In this document: one piece after another, positions 19,285 to 29,028 of the stretch
How positions within the stretch are numbered: position 1 is the first letter of the stretch
How the letters are laid out: each line of letters opens with the position of its first letter
Assembly (NCBI RefSeq): GCF_000331305.1
Contig: NZ_KB217478.1
Span: 112,544 to 176,543 of the forward strand
Direction: 5' to 3'
Length of the DNA stretch: 64,000 bases
Origin: Calothrix sp. PCC 7103
Lineage (GTDB): Bacteria > Cyanobacteriota > Cyanobacteriia > Cyanobacteriales > Nostocaceae
Translations under genes and position numbers: made by a program
The notes under the pieces: generated by a model
The model's input: only the letters and a program-made list of their open reading frames with translations
Databases searched by the model: none
Told to the model about the DNA's origin: nothing

Positions 19285-20566
19285 CACAAAATAATTGATC
19301 CACTTATAAGGGATGATGGAAGAGGTGTTATTCGTGCGTGTAGTCTACATGAACCTGACAAGATCTATCACCCAGCTAACCGAGAGTATAAAGTCTCTTT
19401 ACATTAAAACAGCCCAAAAACTTAAGGGAACCGACCGACGGCAATTTATGGCGGAAGTAGTAAAAGACCTGGGGGTTGGTGGACAAAACCTTGCAGAGCG
19501 AGAGTTAGGATGGAATAGGCGTACTATTCGTAAAGGGATGAAGGAATTGAGGAGTGGTCAACCAATAATTGATGGATATGCGAATAGCGGGCGTAAACGA
19601 ATTGATACAAAATTACCTCATTTAATAAAAGATATAAAATCGTTAGTAGACTCACAAAGCCAAGCAGACCCAAGTTTCAAAAGCAAACGATTGTATACTC
19701 GTATTAGTTCATCTGAAGTACGCCGACAACTAATTAAACAATTTGGTTATAGTGATAAAGAATTGCCTTCAAGTGAGACAATAAGAAGAAGAATAAATGA
19801 ATTAGGCTATACATTAAAGCGAGTAATAAAAGCCAAACCAATCAAAAAAATTCCAGAAACAGAAGCTATTTTTAGCCAAATTGAAAAAGTTAATAAAGAA
19901 GCTGATAATGACCCAAATACTTTAAGAATTTCAATTGATGCGAAGGTGTCAGTAAAAATAGGAGAGTTTGATAGAGGGGGGAAAACCCGTGTACCAACTG
20001 TTGCATTAGACCATGATTTTGCAAAACCTGTAACCCTTACTCCATATGAAATTTTCTTGCCTCAGTATGATGAGTTATTCCTGTTTTTTGTGACTTCAAG
20101 AATTACTGCTGATTGCATTGTAGATTTACTTGAGGACTGGTGGCAAAGCGTAAAACATAGATTTACTAATATTAAAAAATTAGTCATTAATCAAGATAAT
20201 GGACCAGACAACCATTCTCGTCGCACTCAGTTTATGAAACGGATATTGGACTTTTCTATTTCATCCAAACTCGATTTACAACTAGCTTATTATCCTCCTT
20301 ATCATAGTAAATATAATCCAGTAGAACGAACCTTTGGTTGGTTAGAGAACCATTGGAATGGTAGTTTACTCGATACTGTTGAATCAACGCTTTTTCATGC
20401 CAGAACTCTAACTTTTAATGGTAAAAATCCTGTTGTTAAATTGGTTAAAAAAGTTTACTTGAATGGGGTTAAACTTACAGAAGAAGCTATGGCTGAGGTA
20501 GAAAAACAAATCAATCGTCTTCCAGAACTTAAAAAATGGTTTGTTGAAATTTTTGCTAAACCCAGA
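19285..20566. mobile_element. ISAzo13-like insertion sequence, innermost of three
   Basis: Boundaries come from restoring the ISKra4-like reading frame: the insert starts around 19,285 (after GAGAACCCCA) and ends around 20,566 (before GATCGCAGTAGG). It is about 1.28 kb. Imperfect terminal similarity only was seen, so the ends are accurate to a few bases. Confidence 0.7.
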
Positions 20567-20575
20567 TCGCAGTAG
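19349..20575 (+). CDS. ISAzo13-like family transposase
   Basis: An intact frame of about 408 residues starts at MNLTRSITQLTESIKSLY (12 further upstream codons are open). Features include a helix-turn-helix-like AERELGWNRRTIRKGMKEL, the first catalytic Asp region (LRISIDAKVSVKIGEFDRGGK), the second (LVINQDNGPDNHSRRTQF) and a DDE glutamate in SKYNPVERTFGWLENHWNG. It is the youngest of the nested insertions and the only one with an undamaged transposase, so it may still be mobile. Confidence 0.88.
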   Translation: MNLTRSITQLTESIKSLYIKTAQKLKGTDRRQFMAEVVKDLGVGGQNLAERELGWNRRTIRKGMKELRSGQPIIDGYANSGRKRIDTKLPHLIKDIKSLVDSQSQADPSFKSKRLYTRISSSEVRRQLIKQFGYSDKELPSSETIRRRINELGYTLKRVIKAKPIKKIPETEAIFSQIEKVNKEADNDPNTLRISIDAKVSVKIGEFDRGGKTRVPTVALDHDFAKPVTLTPYEIFLPQYDELFLFFVTSRITADCIVDLLEDWWQSVKHRFTNIKKLVINQDNGPDNHSRRTQFMKRILDFSISSKLDLQLAYYPPYHSKYNPVERTFGWLENHWNGSLLDTVESTLFHARTLTFNGKNPVVKLVKKVYLNGVKLTEEAMAEVEKQINRLPELKKWFVEIFAKPRSQ

Positions 20576-22046
20576 GATCATCTTTTTTATGGAGTTCTCT
20601 TATATCAAATGATTCTTTTGGGTTTAATATTTGTTCTGGCGTGCGTATAAATGGTTCTATAGTGTAAACAGAAGCTACGGTTGCCATTCGTTTTGAGTTA
20701 CGTTTTTCACCTTTTGTTAGACGCTTATCTAACTTTTTATGAGCATTTAACGCGCGTTTTTGAGTTTCTGGGCGTAAGTCCTCTGTACGCATGATTACAC
20801 CCTTCCCATCCGCACTAATAACTATGATTTCTCCTGTTTTTTCTAACTTTTGTGATTCCGCTTGACGGTTTTGGTAAAAAATATCAAAATCGCTTGAGGC
20901 ACTATGGGCTAGTTGTTCAACTTGACGTTTAGGTACTTGGGCTGCTGTTGTTTTTTTAATCGTTTCTACTGTTTGATTGTATCCATTTATTGCTACAGAA
21001 GATGCTACTCGTTCTCTAACCCCATAAGAGTATTGTTCTACAGGCAGGTTTAGTTCGGCATCCAATGGATTCAAACTTACTATTTTTCTTTGACCATAGC
21101 CAATACGGCCAACTATGACTGTGCCAAATATCGTCGTTAACTTCCGCTCTTGTTTGCGCTTATGAGTCCTTGTTTCTCCATCGCTGCCATGACAGTCCCC
21201 TTCTATCTCATCATCACTGCGTAAATCCAAATAGCCCTGCAATAAACGTCTTAATAGTTCGTTCCCGTTCGCAAACAGATTTTTCTCTAATTCTTCATGC
21301 TCTAAGCCGCAAGCACTATCTGAACCTAGCCAGTCAACCATTTCCTCAAACAGTGAACGTGCTTGTATGAAAAATTCTGATGTTACTGTAGATGCTTGCA
21401 TATATCTTACCAATAGTACCTGCTGACTTCCAGGCATACACGCTACCACAAATGTTCTAATGCTTTGATTAAAAGCTTATGTTAACAGCGCTCTGACTTT
21501 TACTCTTAAACACTATATCATCTTTTGACAAGAGCCGCACCCTTTAGATTTAAAAAGCAACGTTTACTGATGACTAATTACCAGACTTCAGAAGTTAAGT
21601 ATGAAGAAAATTGGATACGCGAGCGTTATGCAAGCCGCGCGTACAATTATGGGCTGCAAAGGACTTATCTAATCATTTACTGAGACCTTGGGAACGTCCC
21701 CACGAGCAAAACAATGCTAAAATTATGTCACCCAGTACCGTACAGCGTGATTTTCAACGAATTATTTCAGAGATAGGAAAACCAGGAAATTCACCAAAAC
21801 CCAGAGGAAATTCCACAGGTAGGGTGAGGGGTCAGACCCAGACTAAAAGAGTTAAGCATCCTGTTATTAAAAAAGGTCAAAAATCAAACACTTCACAGCC
21901 TCAAGCTGCGTAGTTTTTCTGTGAATATACTTGTTTTACTCAGTTAATCTCATAACTGGGATAAAAAACTGCGTCCTTTTTTAGTTCACAAATATTGTTC
22001 GCAAACAAACATTTTTTGTCCAAAGTCCAATTTTTGACTGACCAAC

Positions 22047-22086
22047 GAAATATACTACCAGGCACTTGTGCTTGGTAGTATATTTC
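22047..22086. terminator. strong hairpin downstream of the decarboxylase gene
   Basis: Fourteen-base perfect arms GAAATATACTACCA (22,047-22,060) and TGGTAGTATATTTC (22,073-22,086) flank a 12-base loop. It lies 40 bases past the decarboxylase stop on the minus strand and just outside the outer IS end. It may terminate the leftward transcript, though a clear T-tract is missing; a small mobile palindrome is the alternative. Confidence 0.45.
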
Positions 22087-22126
22087 CAAACTATAACAAT
22101 AACATCCCGCACATTAATTAAGGTAT

Positions 22127-23473
22127 CTACATTATTACTTCAACTAAAGTATCTAGTGTTATCCTTTGAAGATGCCAGTCGGTGATTTCTTCACCTGGGA
22201 TCAAAACGGGAACGCAGGGAGGAATTTTTTTAATACTGTTACAGCTAACCAATCCTTTTGCTTCTCCTATATAAACAGACTTTCTTTTCTGTGCAAAAAA
22301 AGCCTCTCTTGGTAGACAGCGCATAACTGGAGTGCGAACTAAAAGGCGATCGTCAAACAAATTTCCTTTTTCTTTAGCAGCAATAATTTTATAAACTTCC
22401 TCAAGGACATTAGCAACATAGATAAAATCACTATCAGTATTTGGAAATGAGAAGATTAATAATACTCCTCTATTATCTGAATATTCGTAGTCAACACCAC
22501 GTTCAAATAGTAGTTCGCCAATTTCTTCACCTGTCGCGTGATCGCTATATAGAAACAGCTTTAATGGATCGCGCACCAGGGAATCATAAGTTAAGGTATT
22601 ACCCCAATTATCCAGCAAACATCGTAATTCATGACAATTGCAAGTAGCTTTTTGTAAAAGAGACTTTCTTTCATTGCCAAAAGCTAATTCAATAGCTTCT
22701 TCTATACTTAACAATAATAAATTACTGCGTGATGTTGTTTCAAATAGTGACAAAGTTGCGATTACTTCTTCTTCTGTAATCCTTGAAGTTTCAGGTAAAT
22801 GAAGTAATGCTGTTTGCACAAGACCACCAACAAACTTGTGCAAACTATGAACAACTAAGTCAGATTCCTCAGCCAGTGCTGATAAATTCTCCTGCCCTAA
22901 AAAAGGAAAATGAGTCCCATGTGCTTCGTCAATCATCAGCTCAATATTTTTATAGCGGCAGTATTTGCCAATTTTCCTGATATTAGTTGTAATGCCGTCA
23001 TAGCTGGGATGTGTTAAAAAAATTGCAGTTATATCTCCTGCCATTTCTAATGCTTGAATAATTTCTACATCTGTTGGCATTAACGAACGCGATGGAATAA
23101 AAAATGGTTCTAAGCCAGAAAGAATAAAGCCATGAATTATAGACAAATGACTGTTCAGACTAATGGCAACTTTCTTGTGTCGTCTTGCTAGGATAGAACA
23201 AGCAATCAAAATTCCTTGGGTAGCTCCACCTGTAAGACAAAAAGTACGTTTAGTTTGATATAACTCAGAAATATATCTTTCTATACTGTCAAACTTGTCA
23301 CGATTAAAGAAGGGTAAATCGTAGGCGTAGATGTAATCGTCAAAATATTCAGATACTCCTCGAACTCCTTGATGAGCGGGAGTGTGGAGCCTAACTTTCA
23401 TTTCTACTTGATGAGATGCAATCATCTTATAAGTAGACAATTTGCCATTCATATATTTTGCTGCGGATTCCAT
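22127..23473 (-). CDS. Orn/Lys/Arg decarboxylase family PLP enzyme
   Basis: The 448-residue protein is a fold-type I PLP enzyme of the group I/III amino acid decarboxylases. Markers are the N-terminal LHTPAHQG..GVSEYF, TFCLTGGATQGILIA, LTHPSYDGITTNI, the cofactor-contacting IDEAHGTHFPF and the Schiff-base Lys in HSLHKFVGGLVQTALLHL. The length fits the short cyanobacterial/Gram-positive form. It would decarboxylate lysine, ornithine or arginine to the amine; the substrate cannot be told by eye. It is the last gene of a leftward array with DUF3326, patatin and an amidinotransferase, and a diamine product could be an amidino acceptor (inference). No GGCGCC is present. Confidence 0.85.
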   Translation of the reverse strand: MESAAKYMNGKLSTYKMIASHQVEMKVRLHTPAHQGVRGVSEYFDDYIYAYDLPFFNRDKFDSIERYISELYQTKRTFCLTGGATQGILIACSILARRHKKVAISLNSHLSIIHGFILSGLEPFFIPSRSLMPTDVEIIQALEMAGDITAIFLTHPSYDGITTNIRKIGKYCRYKNIELMIDEAHGTHFPFLGQENLSALAEESDLVVHSLHKFVGGLVQTALLHLPETSRITEEEVIATLSLFETTSRSNLLLLSIEEAIELAFGNERKSLLQKATCNCHELRCLLDNWGNTLTYDSLVRDPLKLFLYSDHATGEEIGELLFERGVDYEYSDNRGVLLIFSFPNTDSDFIYVANVLEEVYKIIAAKEKGNLFDDRLLVRTPVMRCLPREAFFAQKRKSVYIGEAKGLVSCNSIKKIPPCVPVLIPGEEITDWHLQRITLDTLVEVIM

Positions 23474-23653
23474 GAGCCTACTGTTTGATCTGGAATTTAC
23501 TAGGTTTTAAGTATTGCATTTAAATAAATCCGTGCTGAATTAAACTACATGCACATAGGAGTTTGCACTATCCTGTAAAATTACTTACGAATTTATGAAA
23601 TTCTGTACTAAGTTTTGTTAACAAGTGTTAGCAATGACTGAAGAGAATCGATA

Positions 23654-24961
23654 TCATAGAAACAATGGCTTTATTGGATGTATAGGACGTGTTGTGGCTT
23701 CAGGAGCAATTCCATGTCGTAAAGCGAGGAGTAGACCAGAAGCTTCCATATAACTATTTACGTAGTAAATTTTTCTACGACTATGGTCAATTTCCAGAAT
23801 TGAGGGAGTTATTTCATATTGAGTGCGATTGTCACGAACTAGAATGACTGGAATATTTTGCTCAAGAGCAGCGAAGAAGGGAATATTGCCTACAGTACTT
23901 TCTGGCATCACCACAGCTGAAACGTTTTCTACAGAAATTCCCTGGCAACCTGATGGTAAAGGAGTATCAAATTTGGCAAGACGCGGAGAGTGGGCTAATC
24001 CTTTTAAAGTTGAACAAATAAATGCACTAGAGATTAACTCTGCTCCATCCCGTGGATCACCTAAAGTTCCAAACATAGTGTGAGCTTCATCTAGAAGTAA
24101 TGGTGAATGGGCAGCAGTAAAAGGATAAAAATTTGTAGTCATATGAGTCATGATTGCCTCTGCTCCTCCCCACGGATTTGGCATCAGTTCTTTGTTGTAG
24201 TACTGCTGTCGAACTTCATCTTCAACAAAAAGCGTTGTAGACAAAGCAACAGCATTAGTGTCTGTTTGAGACACAATATCGAGTGCCCTCATCAGCTCAT
24301 CAATACCCTCAAAATTTCCAGAGGCGTGACCGTAGGGAGAAAAAGTACATTCAGTTCTTACTTGCCCAGCAGTAACTACCACAGGATTGATATTGATACC
24401 TCCCACAGTTCTGAGAGCATTGAGGGCATTGAGAATATTATTCAAAAATTTCTCTTCAGTTTTCTCAATAATCACGCCAATGTTAGTGTGAGTTTCTGGA
24501 ATCAGAGTAGTGTGCCCCAATAGTAAGTGACAAATTAAGTTTCCTTCCAAGTAAAGAACATTGTCACTAGCGTAATACAGGTCAGAGGCGGTAACTGAGT
24601 TGGGATTAACAACTAAATAATCACAAGCTTTGGCTAAAAGATTAACACTTGGTGTGGCATCACCAGCAAAGCCTCCTATTTCTGCCCGAACCCCTGTTGG
24701 AATAATATTTACAGCCACAAAAGGTTTAGGCGACGAAATTTGCCGAAGACGAATATCTAATAAAGAAGGCCAGACAGGTTTTCTGTCGGTTTCCAAAAAA
24801 CTACATTCAAAAACCAACTTCTGATCGCGGAGTGCGGTGAGGATCAGTCGGATTGGCACACCTGGGAGTCCCAGTTCCTGAATTTGATGAGCAATCTCAC
24901 TCCAAACCCTTTGTTTAGGAGAACATTTGATCGCAAAATCCTTTGTAAAAACTTTTGACAC
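23654..24961 (-). CDS. DUF3326 family protein
   Basis: The 435-residue protein matches the cyanobacterial DUF3326 pattern: AVNIIPTGVRAEIGGFAGDATP, LVVNPNSV, WGGAEAIMTHM..FYPFTAAHSPLL and a C-terminal YVNSYMEASGLLLALRHGIAPE. It has about 80 extra N-terminal residues compared with the usual ~350-residue form. The biochemical role of the family is unknown. Gaps of 180 and 153 bases to its neighbours allow, but do not prove, co-transcription with the decarboxylase and patatin genes. Confidence 0.75.
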   Translation of the reverse strand: MSKVFTKDFAIKCSPKQRVWSEIAHQIQELGLPGVPIRLILTALRDQKLVFECSFLETDRKPVWPSLLDIRLRQISSPKPFVAVNIIPTGVRAEIGGFAGDATPSVNLLAKACDYLVVNPNSVTASDLYYASDNVLYLEGNLICHLLLGHTTLIPETHTNIGVIIEKTEEKFLNNILNALNALRTVGGININPVVVTAGQVRTECTFSPYGHASGNFEGIDELMRALDIVSQTDTNAVALSTTLFVEDEVRQQYYNKELMPNPWGGAEAIMTHMTTNFYPFTAAHSPLLLDEAHTMFGTLGDPRDGAELISSAFICSTLKGLAHSPRLAKFDTPLPSGCQGISVENVSAVVMPESTVGNIPFFAALEQNIPVILVRDNRTQYEITPSILEIDHSRRKIYYVNSYMEASGLLLALRHGIAPEATTRPIHPIKPLFL

Positions 24962-25114
24962 TTTTGAGATTACCTTTTTAATTTAATTTATACTAGCAAC
25001 CTAATTCTCAAATATATGAGTTTGTTGTAAATTATACTAATTCAGCCATAAAATAAATGTAAAGTTATTTAATTCAGTAAAATACTAGACTAGTACCTAA
25101 GTTTTAAAATTAAA

Positions 25115-26302
25115 CTAGATCACTAAAGGCTGGTCTTGTTCAGGGAGGTTGTGTAAAAAACCTTTAAAATGTTCTTCGCGAACTTGTTCAGATGCAATTG
25201 CTTTGCCAATTCTACATAAAGCTGGTATTTGGTCTACGCAGTCCATGTTTTCTACTGACTTTGGATTTATATCACTTATACCTAATTTATCAAAACGTTC
25301 TTGTGTAAAAGATGTTGTGTAGCGGTGATAAGTTAGCGATTTAGGAGTGAAATCTTTGAGTGTTTTCAAGACTGCTGGCATGGAGAAAGCTGATATTTCA
25401 CTGTTGATGTGAGTTGGGTCTGGTATATTACTAATTAGCTTCATTAGAATGTTTTGCTGTAAATTTGCGTCTTCCATGAGAGTACCTACTGCGTAACCTG
25501 CCCAGTTCCATAGTTTGTAGTTTTTTGCTGCGCCTAGTTGAATTGGTTTGTTGCTGAAACCTGTACCAATGGAAATCATTAAAAGATTTTTTTCGCCTGT
25601 TTCCCAACCAATTCCATATTCTTTTTGAGTGGCTTCTCCAAATAACTGAAACGAAGGGTTGTTAAATACGCTCATTCCACCGTCAACAAACTCATACTGT
25701 TTGGCATCTTTGTCGGCGCTGATGTTAAATGCATGTGGTGGGAAGTAAGTTGGTGCCGCAGAACTGGCTCTAATGATGTGCCAGAGGGGTATTTTGCTGT
25801 TTGTCTCGAAGTATTTGCTGTTTGGATTGTTAACAAAAAACCAAGTCCTGTCGGTTGTTACGTTCTTGGCAACAATCATTAATAGTGTTTTGAGTTTGTC
25901 TGAGCCTAGGGTGATGTCAGAGAATTCTTCTTGTAATAAATCTTCTAGGGGGGTGGGGTCGTACTTAGATTCTAATCTTCGCCAGTCAAAGATACAACGT
26001 TGACTAAATATTTTACAGCCGTTTTGCACGTACAAATCGCGGAGTTCGCACGCGGACATGCCTTTTGCTAGTCCTGCCGCCAATATTGCTCCTGTGCTTG
26101 TGCCACCGATAAAATCGAAGTAATCTGCTAAACATTGCCAGTTAGGATTAATTTTGTAGAGAATGTCTTCTATTTTAATTAATACTTCTGCGGCAATAAT
26201 GCCACGAATACCACCGCCATCTATTGATAGTAATCGTTTCGGACGTTGTAAGTTATGTTTATTATAGTTCATGATGTTTATTTTGTATTTAAAATTTTGC
26301 AA
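25115..26302 (-). CDS. patatin-like phospholipase
   Basis: The 395-residue protein carries every patatin hallmark: the oxyanion loop DGGGIRGI (about residue 29), the nucleophile elbow GGTSTGAIL (Ser about 70) and the dyad Asp in FVDGGMSVFNNP (about 208). It should release fatty acids from membrane lipids. An internal Met (MNYNKHNLQRPK, 10 codons in) could be the true start; neither has a good ribosome binding site. A lipoxygenase remnant lies 2.7 kb upstream on the same strand, and patatin plus lipoxygenase is a known oxylipin pairing in cyanobacteria. Confidence 0.9.
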   Translation of the reverse strand: MQNFKYKINIMNYNKHNLQRPKRLLSIDGGGIRGIIAAEVLIKIEDILYKINPNWQCLADYFDFIGGTSTGAILAAGLAKGMSACELRDLYVQNGCKIFSQRCIFDWRRLESKYDPTPLEDLLQEEFSDITLGSDKLKTLLMIVAKNVTTDRTWFFVNNPNSKYFETNSKIPLWHIIRASSAAPTYFPPHAFNISADKDAKQYEFVDGGMSVFNNPSFQLFGEATQKEYGIGWETGEKNLLMISIGTGFSNKPIQLGAAKNYKLWNWAGYAVGTLMEDANLQQNILMKLISNIPDPTHINSEISAFSMPAVLKTLKDFTPKSLTYHRYTTSFTQERFDKLGISDINPKSVENMDCVDQIPALCRIGKAIASEQVREEHFKGFLHNLPEQDQPLVI

Positions 26303-26884
26303 AAATTTTAATAAATGAAGACAAATGATGCAACGATATTTAGTCTCAGAACTAGTTTTTATTAGTTAATGATTTAGGCTTTGTTGTTTATAACCTATCT
26401 ATTCGTAAAATGTCTACCTTTTGCATTTTTCTACCAGTGATTAATAAATTGAGCTAAAAGTAAGACAGATGCAACAAAATCAGACTATTAGCATAATTTT
26501 GATAAGTTAGATGCATTCAATAACCACTTTCAAAGCCTATAATGCTCTCAGAGAGAGGGCTTCAATGCTAAAACTATGATTTTTTATCCTTGTCCGTGCC
26601 TAAAAGGTTATTTTTGCTGTAAATATACACAACAAAATAAATATTAAATTAGTTAATTAAGTATAAATACTGAATTATAATTCAATTTGCTAGATTTAAA
26701 CTAAATATATTGAGGGTGGTAACACCTGGACTTTAGACTAAGACATGAAAAATGACCTAGCAATGCTAGGTAAAATAAACATGCACTCAAAAATCAACTA
26801 GATATAAATCCTAAGCTGATTCAGCAGTTTGTTTTCGGTGCTTTGAAGTTCTTTTTTTGACAGCCTTAATCTTTCAAATTTATG
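26303..26884. other. gene-free AT-rich stretch
   Basis: About 580 bases between the amidinotransferase stop and the patatin start, both read leftward. A small palindrome, CTAGCAATGCTAG (around 26,757), and the phrase CTGGACTTTAGACTA (around 26,727), close to the end of the repeat at 44,657, are the only patterns seen. No coding or RNA feature is supported. Confidence 0.5.
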
Positions 26885-27970
26885 TTAAAAATATGACTGA
26901 AGTTTTCCATGTCTACGTATATCGCAGGTAAAGCAGTGAAAGCTCCCACCATATCTATAACAGTGCCGAAAAGCACAAGGAATTGGCTTGAATCCCCAAT
27001 CTTTTAAAGCCTTAATTAGTTGCTCTTCATTCTTTTCAACTATGACGCGCTGTTCATCAAGCATAAGAACATTGATTGTTGCGAGCCACTCATAATATTT
27101 ATAAAAATGTGAAGTTTTAGGAAAAGTTGTTCTTGGAGCTTCAAAAATATCCCAACCAGCCTTCTTGAAAATATCTGGCATCTGTTTGATTGGGCGGTCT
27201 GGGTTAATTAGTAACTTGCCTGGTGCAAGAGGTACAAATGTCGCGTCAATATGAAGTGCTTCTTTGTCATCAAATTCAAGCAGATGCAAATTATAATTAT
27301 CCCCCAAATGTTGTTGCAGCCATTTAAAACCGAACTCATTAGTAACATGGCTTCGCTGAACAAATATATCCTTACCACATCGGGCAATGTCAGCAGCATC
27401 AAATACAGGCTCAAATTCAGTTGTCACATATCTTTGATAGCCACGAATATAGTTCTGGTCATAAAGTTCTTCGCTCATCTGTGGCTTGGGTGCTGCTGTC
27501 CACTTCGCTCCTTGACAAAAATACTCTTTAATCAGCTTTCGGTAGGGAAGAAATTCAAAGTATCGAGAACGCCACGACATTGGCGCTTCTATAATTTCAT
27601 TTCCAATTACCACAAGCACATCACGCGGGCATGATTGAGCATTCCCACCCATTGAAGCCCAGTCCGGGGTTGAGTACGGTTTAGCCCAGTTGAGCGGTTC
27701 TGGTCTCCGAACTTTCACTCCTTCGGCTTCAAGTATGTATACAAATTCATTTAGTTCTTTCTGTGCAATTGCATATTCTCCTGTATCTATTATCGCTGGT
27801 TGTCCACCATGCTTTAGACAAAACTGCCGTTGCTTCTCGATATCCTCTTCTTTAACACAAGCTTCATACGCTTTTTCCCACGGTAATTCCGCAGTTCCCT
27901 CTAAAACTCCAACAATAACTTCCTCTAACGGATCCCACTCATTAAATGAATTGACAATTGGTAGCAACAT
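26885..27970 (-). CDS. glycine amidinotransferase-like enzyme, second copy
   Basis: The 361-residue protein is in the SxtG/CyrA/AGAT family with catalytic Asp in EPVFDAADIA, His in LHIDATFVPLAPG and Cys in GGSFHCFTCDIRRHG, the last being nearly the vertebrate AGAT motif. It is closer in length and motif to classical glycine amidinotransferases than the copy at 1,409, with which it shares only scattered blocks, so the two are not a recent duplication. It heads the leftward 22-28 kb array but is separated from patatin by about 580 bases. Confidence 0.88.
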   Translation of the reverse strand: MLLPIVNSFNEWDPLEEVIVGVLEGTAELPWEKAYEACVKEEDIEKQRQFCLKHGGQPAIIDTGEYAIAQKELNEFVYILEAEGVKVRRPEPLNWAKPYSTPDWASMGGNAQSCPRDVLVVIGNEIIEAPMSWRSRYFEFLPYRKLIKEYFCQGAKWTAAPKPQMSEELYDQNYIRGYQRYVTTEFEPVFDAADIARCGKDIFVQRSHVTNEFGFKWLQQHLGDNYNLHLLEFDDKEALHIDATFVPLAPGKLLINPDRPIKQMPDIFKKAGWDIFEAPRTTFPKTSHFYKYYEWLATINVLMLDEQRVIVEKNEEQLIKALKDWGFKPIPCAFRHCYRYGGSFHCFTCDIRRHGKLQSYF

Positions 27971-28099
27971 TATTACTGCCCTTATTTTAAATAAATAAAT
28001 TAGTTATTTATTAACAGATTCTTACTTTGCATCTTGAAAAAAGTATGGGCTTTTTTCTTGATGTTATTAAGAATATCTTGCGTTTCAGACCAAGTACTT

Positions 28100-28399
28100 T
28101 TACTGGACTTGCCTTACAGTAAACTTGAGTTGCTGTTGTGACCCCACTACCACACCAGGCAAATTTATATTATATACTAGGTTATTATTATCCCTATAGC
28201 TGCCGTTGCGAGCATCTCCAGTCTTTAATTGCCGATAACCTGCCGGAGAGTCGATGTTGGCTGTGATGTATTCTTGTGTTATCGTTCTTGTCGAACAAGG
28301 GAAAGTTGTTTGGTTTGCTTCATCCGTGACGTATGCCATAACAAGCCTTTTTATATTTTTTGTGATTTTTTCCATTTTTAATAGCTTCACAACATTCAA
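28100..28399 (-). CDS. small hypothetical protein
   Basis: The 99-residue frame opens with MNVVKLLKMEKITKNIKRL and ends in a beta-rich stretch (NLVYNINLPGVVVGSQQQLKFTVRQVQ). A GAGG sequence lies five bases before the ATG, which supports translation. No family was recognised. There is no signal peptide and no leader typical of exported peptides; a degraded C-terminal fragment of a larger protein is possible. Confidence 0.4.
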   Translation of the reverse strand: MNVVKLLKMEKITKNIKRLVMAYVTDEANQTTFPCSTRTITQEYITANIDSPAGYRQLKTGDARNGSYRDNNNLVYNINLPGVVVGSQQQLKFTVRQVQ

Positions 28400-29028
28400 C
28401 CTCGGTTTGGCAGAAAAGGTTTGTTTGACGCTATCAACTTAAAGATAATTCTAGAGTGCCAGGTTAGTAATATACAGCAAATTTCAGGTACATGAGGTAC
28501 ATGCATAATACCCAAAACCTTGTAGAGACGCGAAATTTCGCGTCTCTACATGTATCGTATTAACCCGCAATCTGCTGTATATTGACAAAAGGCTAGATTT
28601 TTTGTTTGTCAACATTATTGGCCATGATATTTATCCTGGGTTAGTAATAATTTAAATAGGTAATTAGAATAATTACTTATCTGTCATTCAGTCTAAACCT
28701 AGTAATTTACGAGATGGTTCAGTATTTTTACTGAATTAAGCAATTTTATATTTATTTTTTCGTAGTATATTTACAGCAAAAAAAATACGTTGCAAAGCGC
28801 GCGTCTATATGTTAAAATTGCAGCCTAGCTATGAGACTATAACAAATAGCTAAAAACACACACAGTAATCCAATATCCGAACTTGTTCACGTAATGTACG
28901 TGCTATAGCAGTACTATATGAATAGTAAAAAATACCTAAATGTAGAGACGCGTTCACGCAGTGTCCCGCAGGGAATATATCGCGTCTCTACAATACACAA
29001 ATTTTACAAACGATTTAGGACTGCTATA
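28400..29028. repeat. gene-free region with TAGAGACGCG palindromes
   Basis: A perfect 30-base palindrome built on TGTAGAGACGCG lies at 28,521-28,550. A second copy of the same arms occurs at 28,941-28,952 and 28,981-28,992 with a 28-base loop. No coding frame with support was found between the small protein and the lipoxygenase remnant. Confidence 0.7.

Larger units (their letters stand above)
18525..21449 (-). pseudogene. ISKra4-like transposase split by a third insertion
   Basis: The N-terminal part (20,556-21,449) contains the zinc-poor leader, RKLTTIFGTVIVGRIGYGQR and the catalytic-type EIIVISADGKGVIMR. The C-terminal part (18,525-19,361) has VWASVVKQPDVVLAEAFDEAL, WVALVDGN and the E-containing FPIATGVIEGACRHLIKDRMD. 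The two join as DDPTAIW|GSLKRPSPESKRVW once the 1.28 kb insert is removed, so the gene was intact when hit. Both D and E catalytic regions remain. Confidence 0.85.
18491..21542. mobile_element. ISKra4-like insertion sequence nested in the outer element
   Basis: Terminal inverted repeats GGGTGCGGCTCTT (18,491) and AAGAGCCGCACCC (ending 21,542) are flanked by a 9-bp direct repeat TTTAGATTT (18,482-18,490 and 21,543-21,551), the target duplication. Without its own insert the element is about 1.77 kb. It interrupts the outer transposase after the codons for HMFRF. Confidence 0.9.
17396..21913 (+). pseudogene. transposase of the outer element, frameshifted and interrupted
   Basis: The N-terminal part (MQKINHNQLIAQFRSFRQHL) runs from 17,396, shifts frame near 17,600 and again near 17,940 and 18,200, and reaches RFDIEHMFRFG at 18,490. 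The inner element then interrupts it. It resumes at 21,543 with KQRLLMTNYQTSEVKYEENW and ends in the basic tail RGQTQTKRVKHPVIKKGQKS. This looks like a DDE transposase common in filamentous cyanobacteria; the IS family was not assigned. Several frameshifts plus the insertion make it inactive. Confidence 0.8.
17177..22030. mobile_element. outer insertion sequence carrying nested insertions
   Basis: A 31-bp perfect inverted repeat beginning TTGGACTTTGGAC occurs at 17,177-17,207 and, inverted, at 22,000-22,030. It bounds a 4.85 kb unit. Removing the 3.05 kb inner element leaves about 1.8 kb with one transposase gene. A fragment of the same element, in opposite orientation, lies at 30,564-30,690. 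No target duplication was resolved. Confidence 0.85.

Noticed and set aside
28100..28399. Small gene as an NHLP or Nif11-type precursor peptide
   Set aside because: No leader helix, no double-Gly cleavage site and no Cys/Ser-rich core; left as a hypothetical protein.
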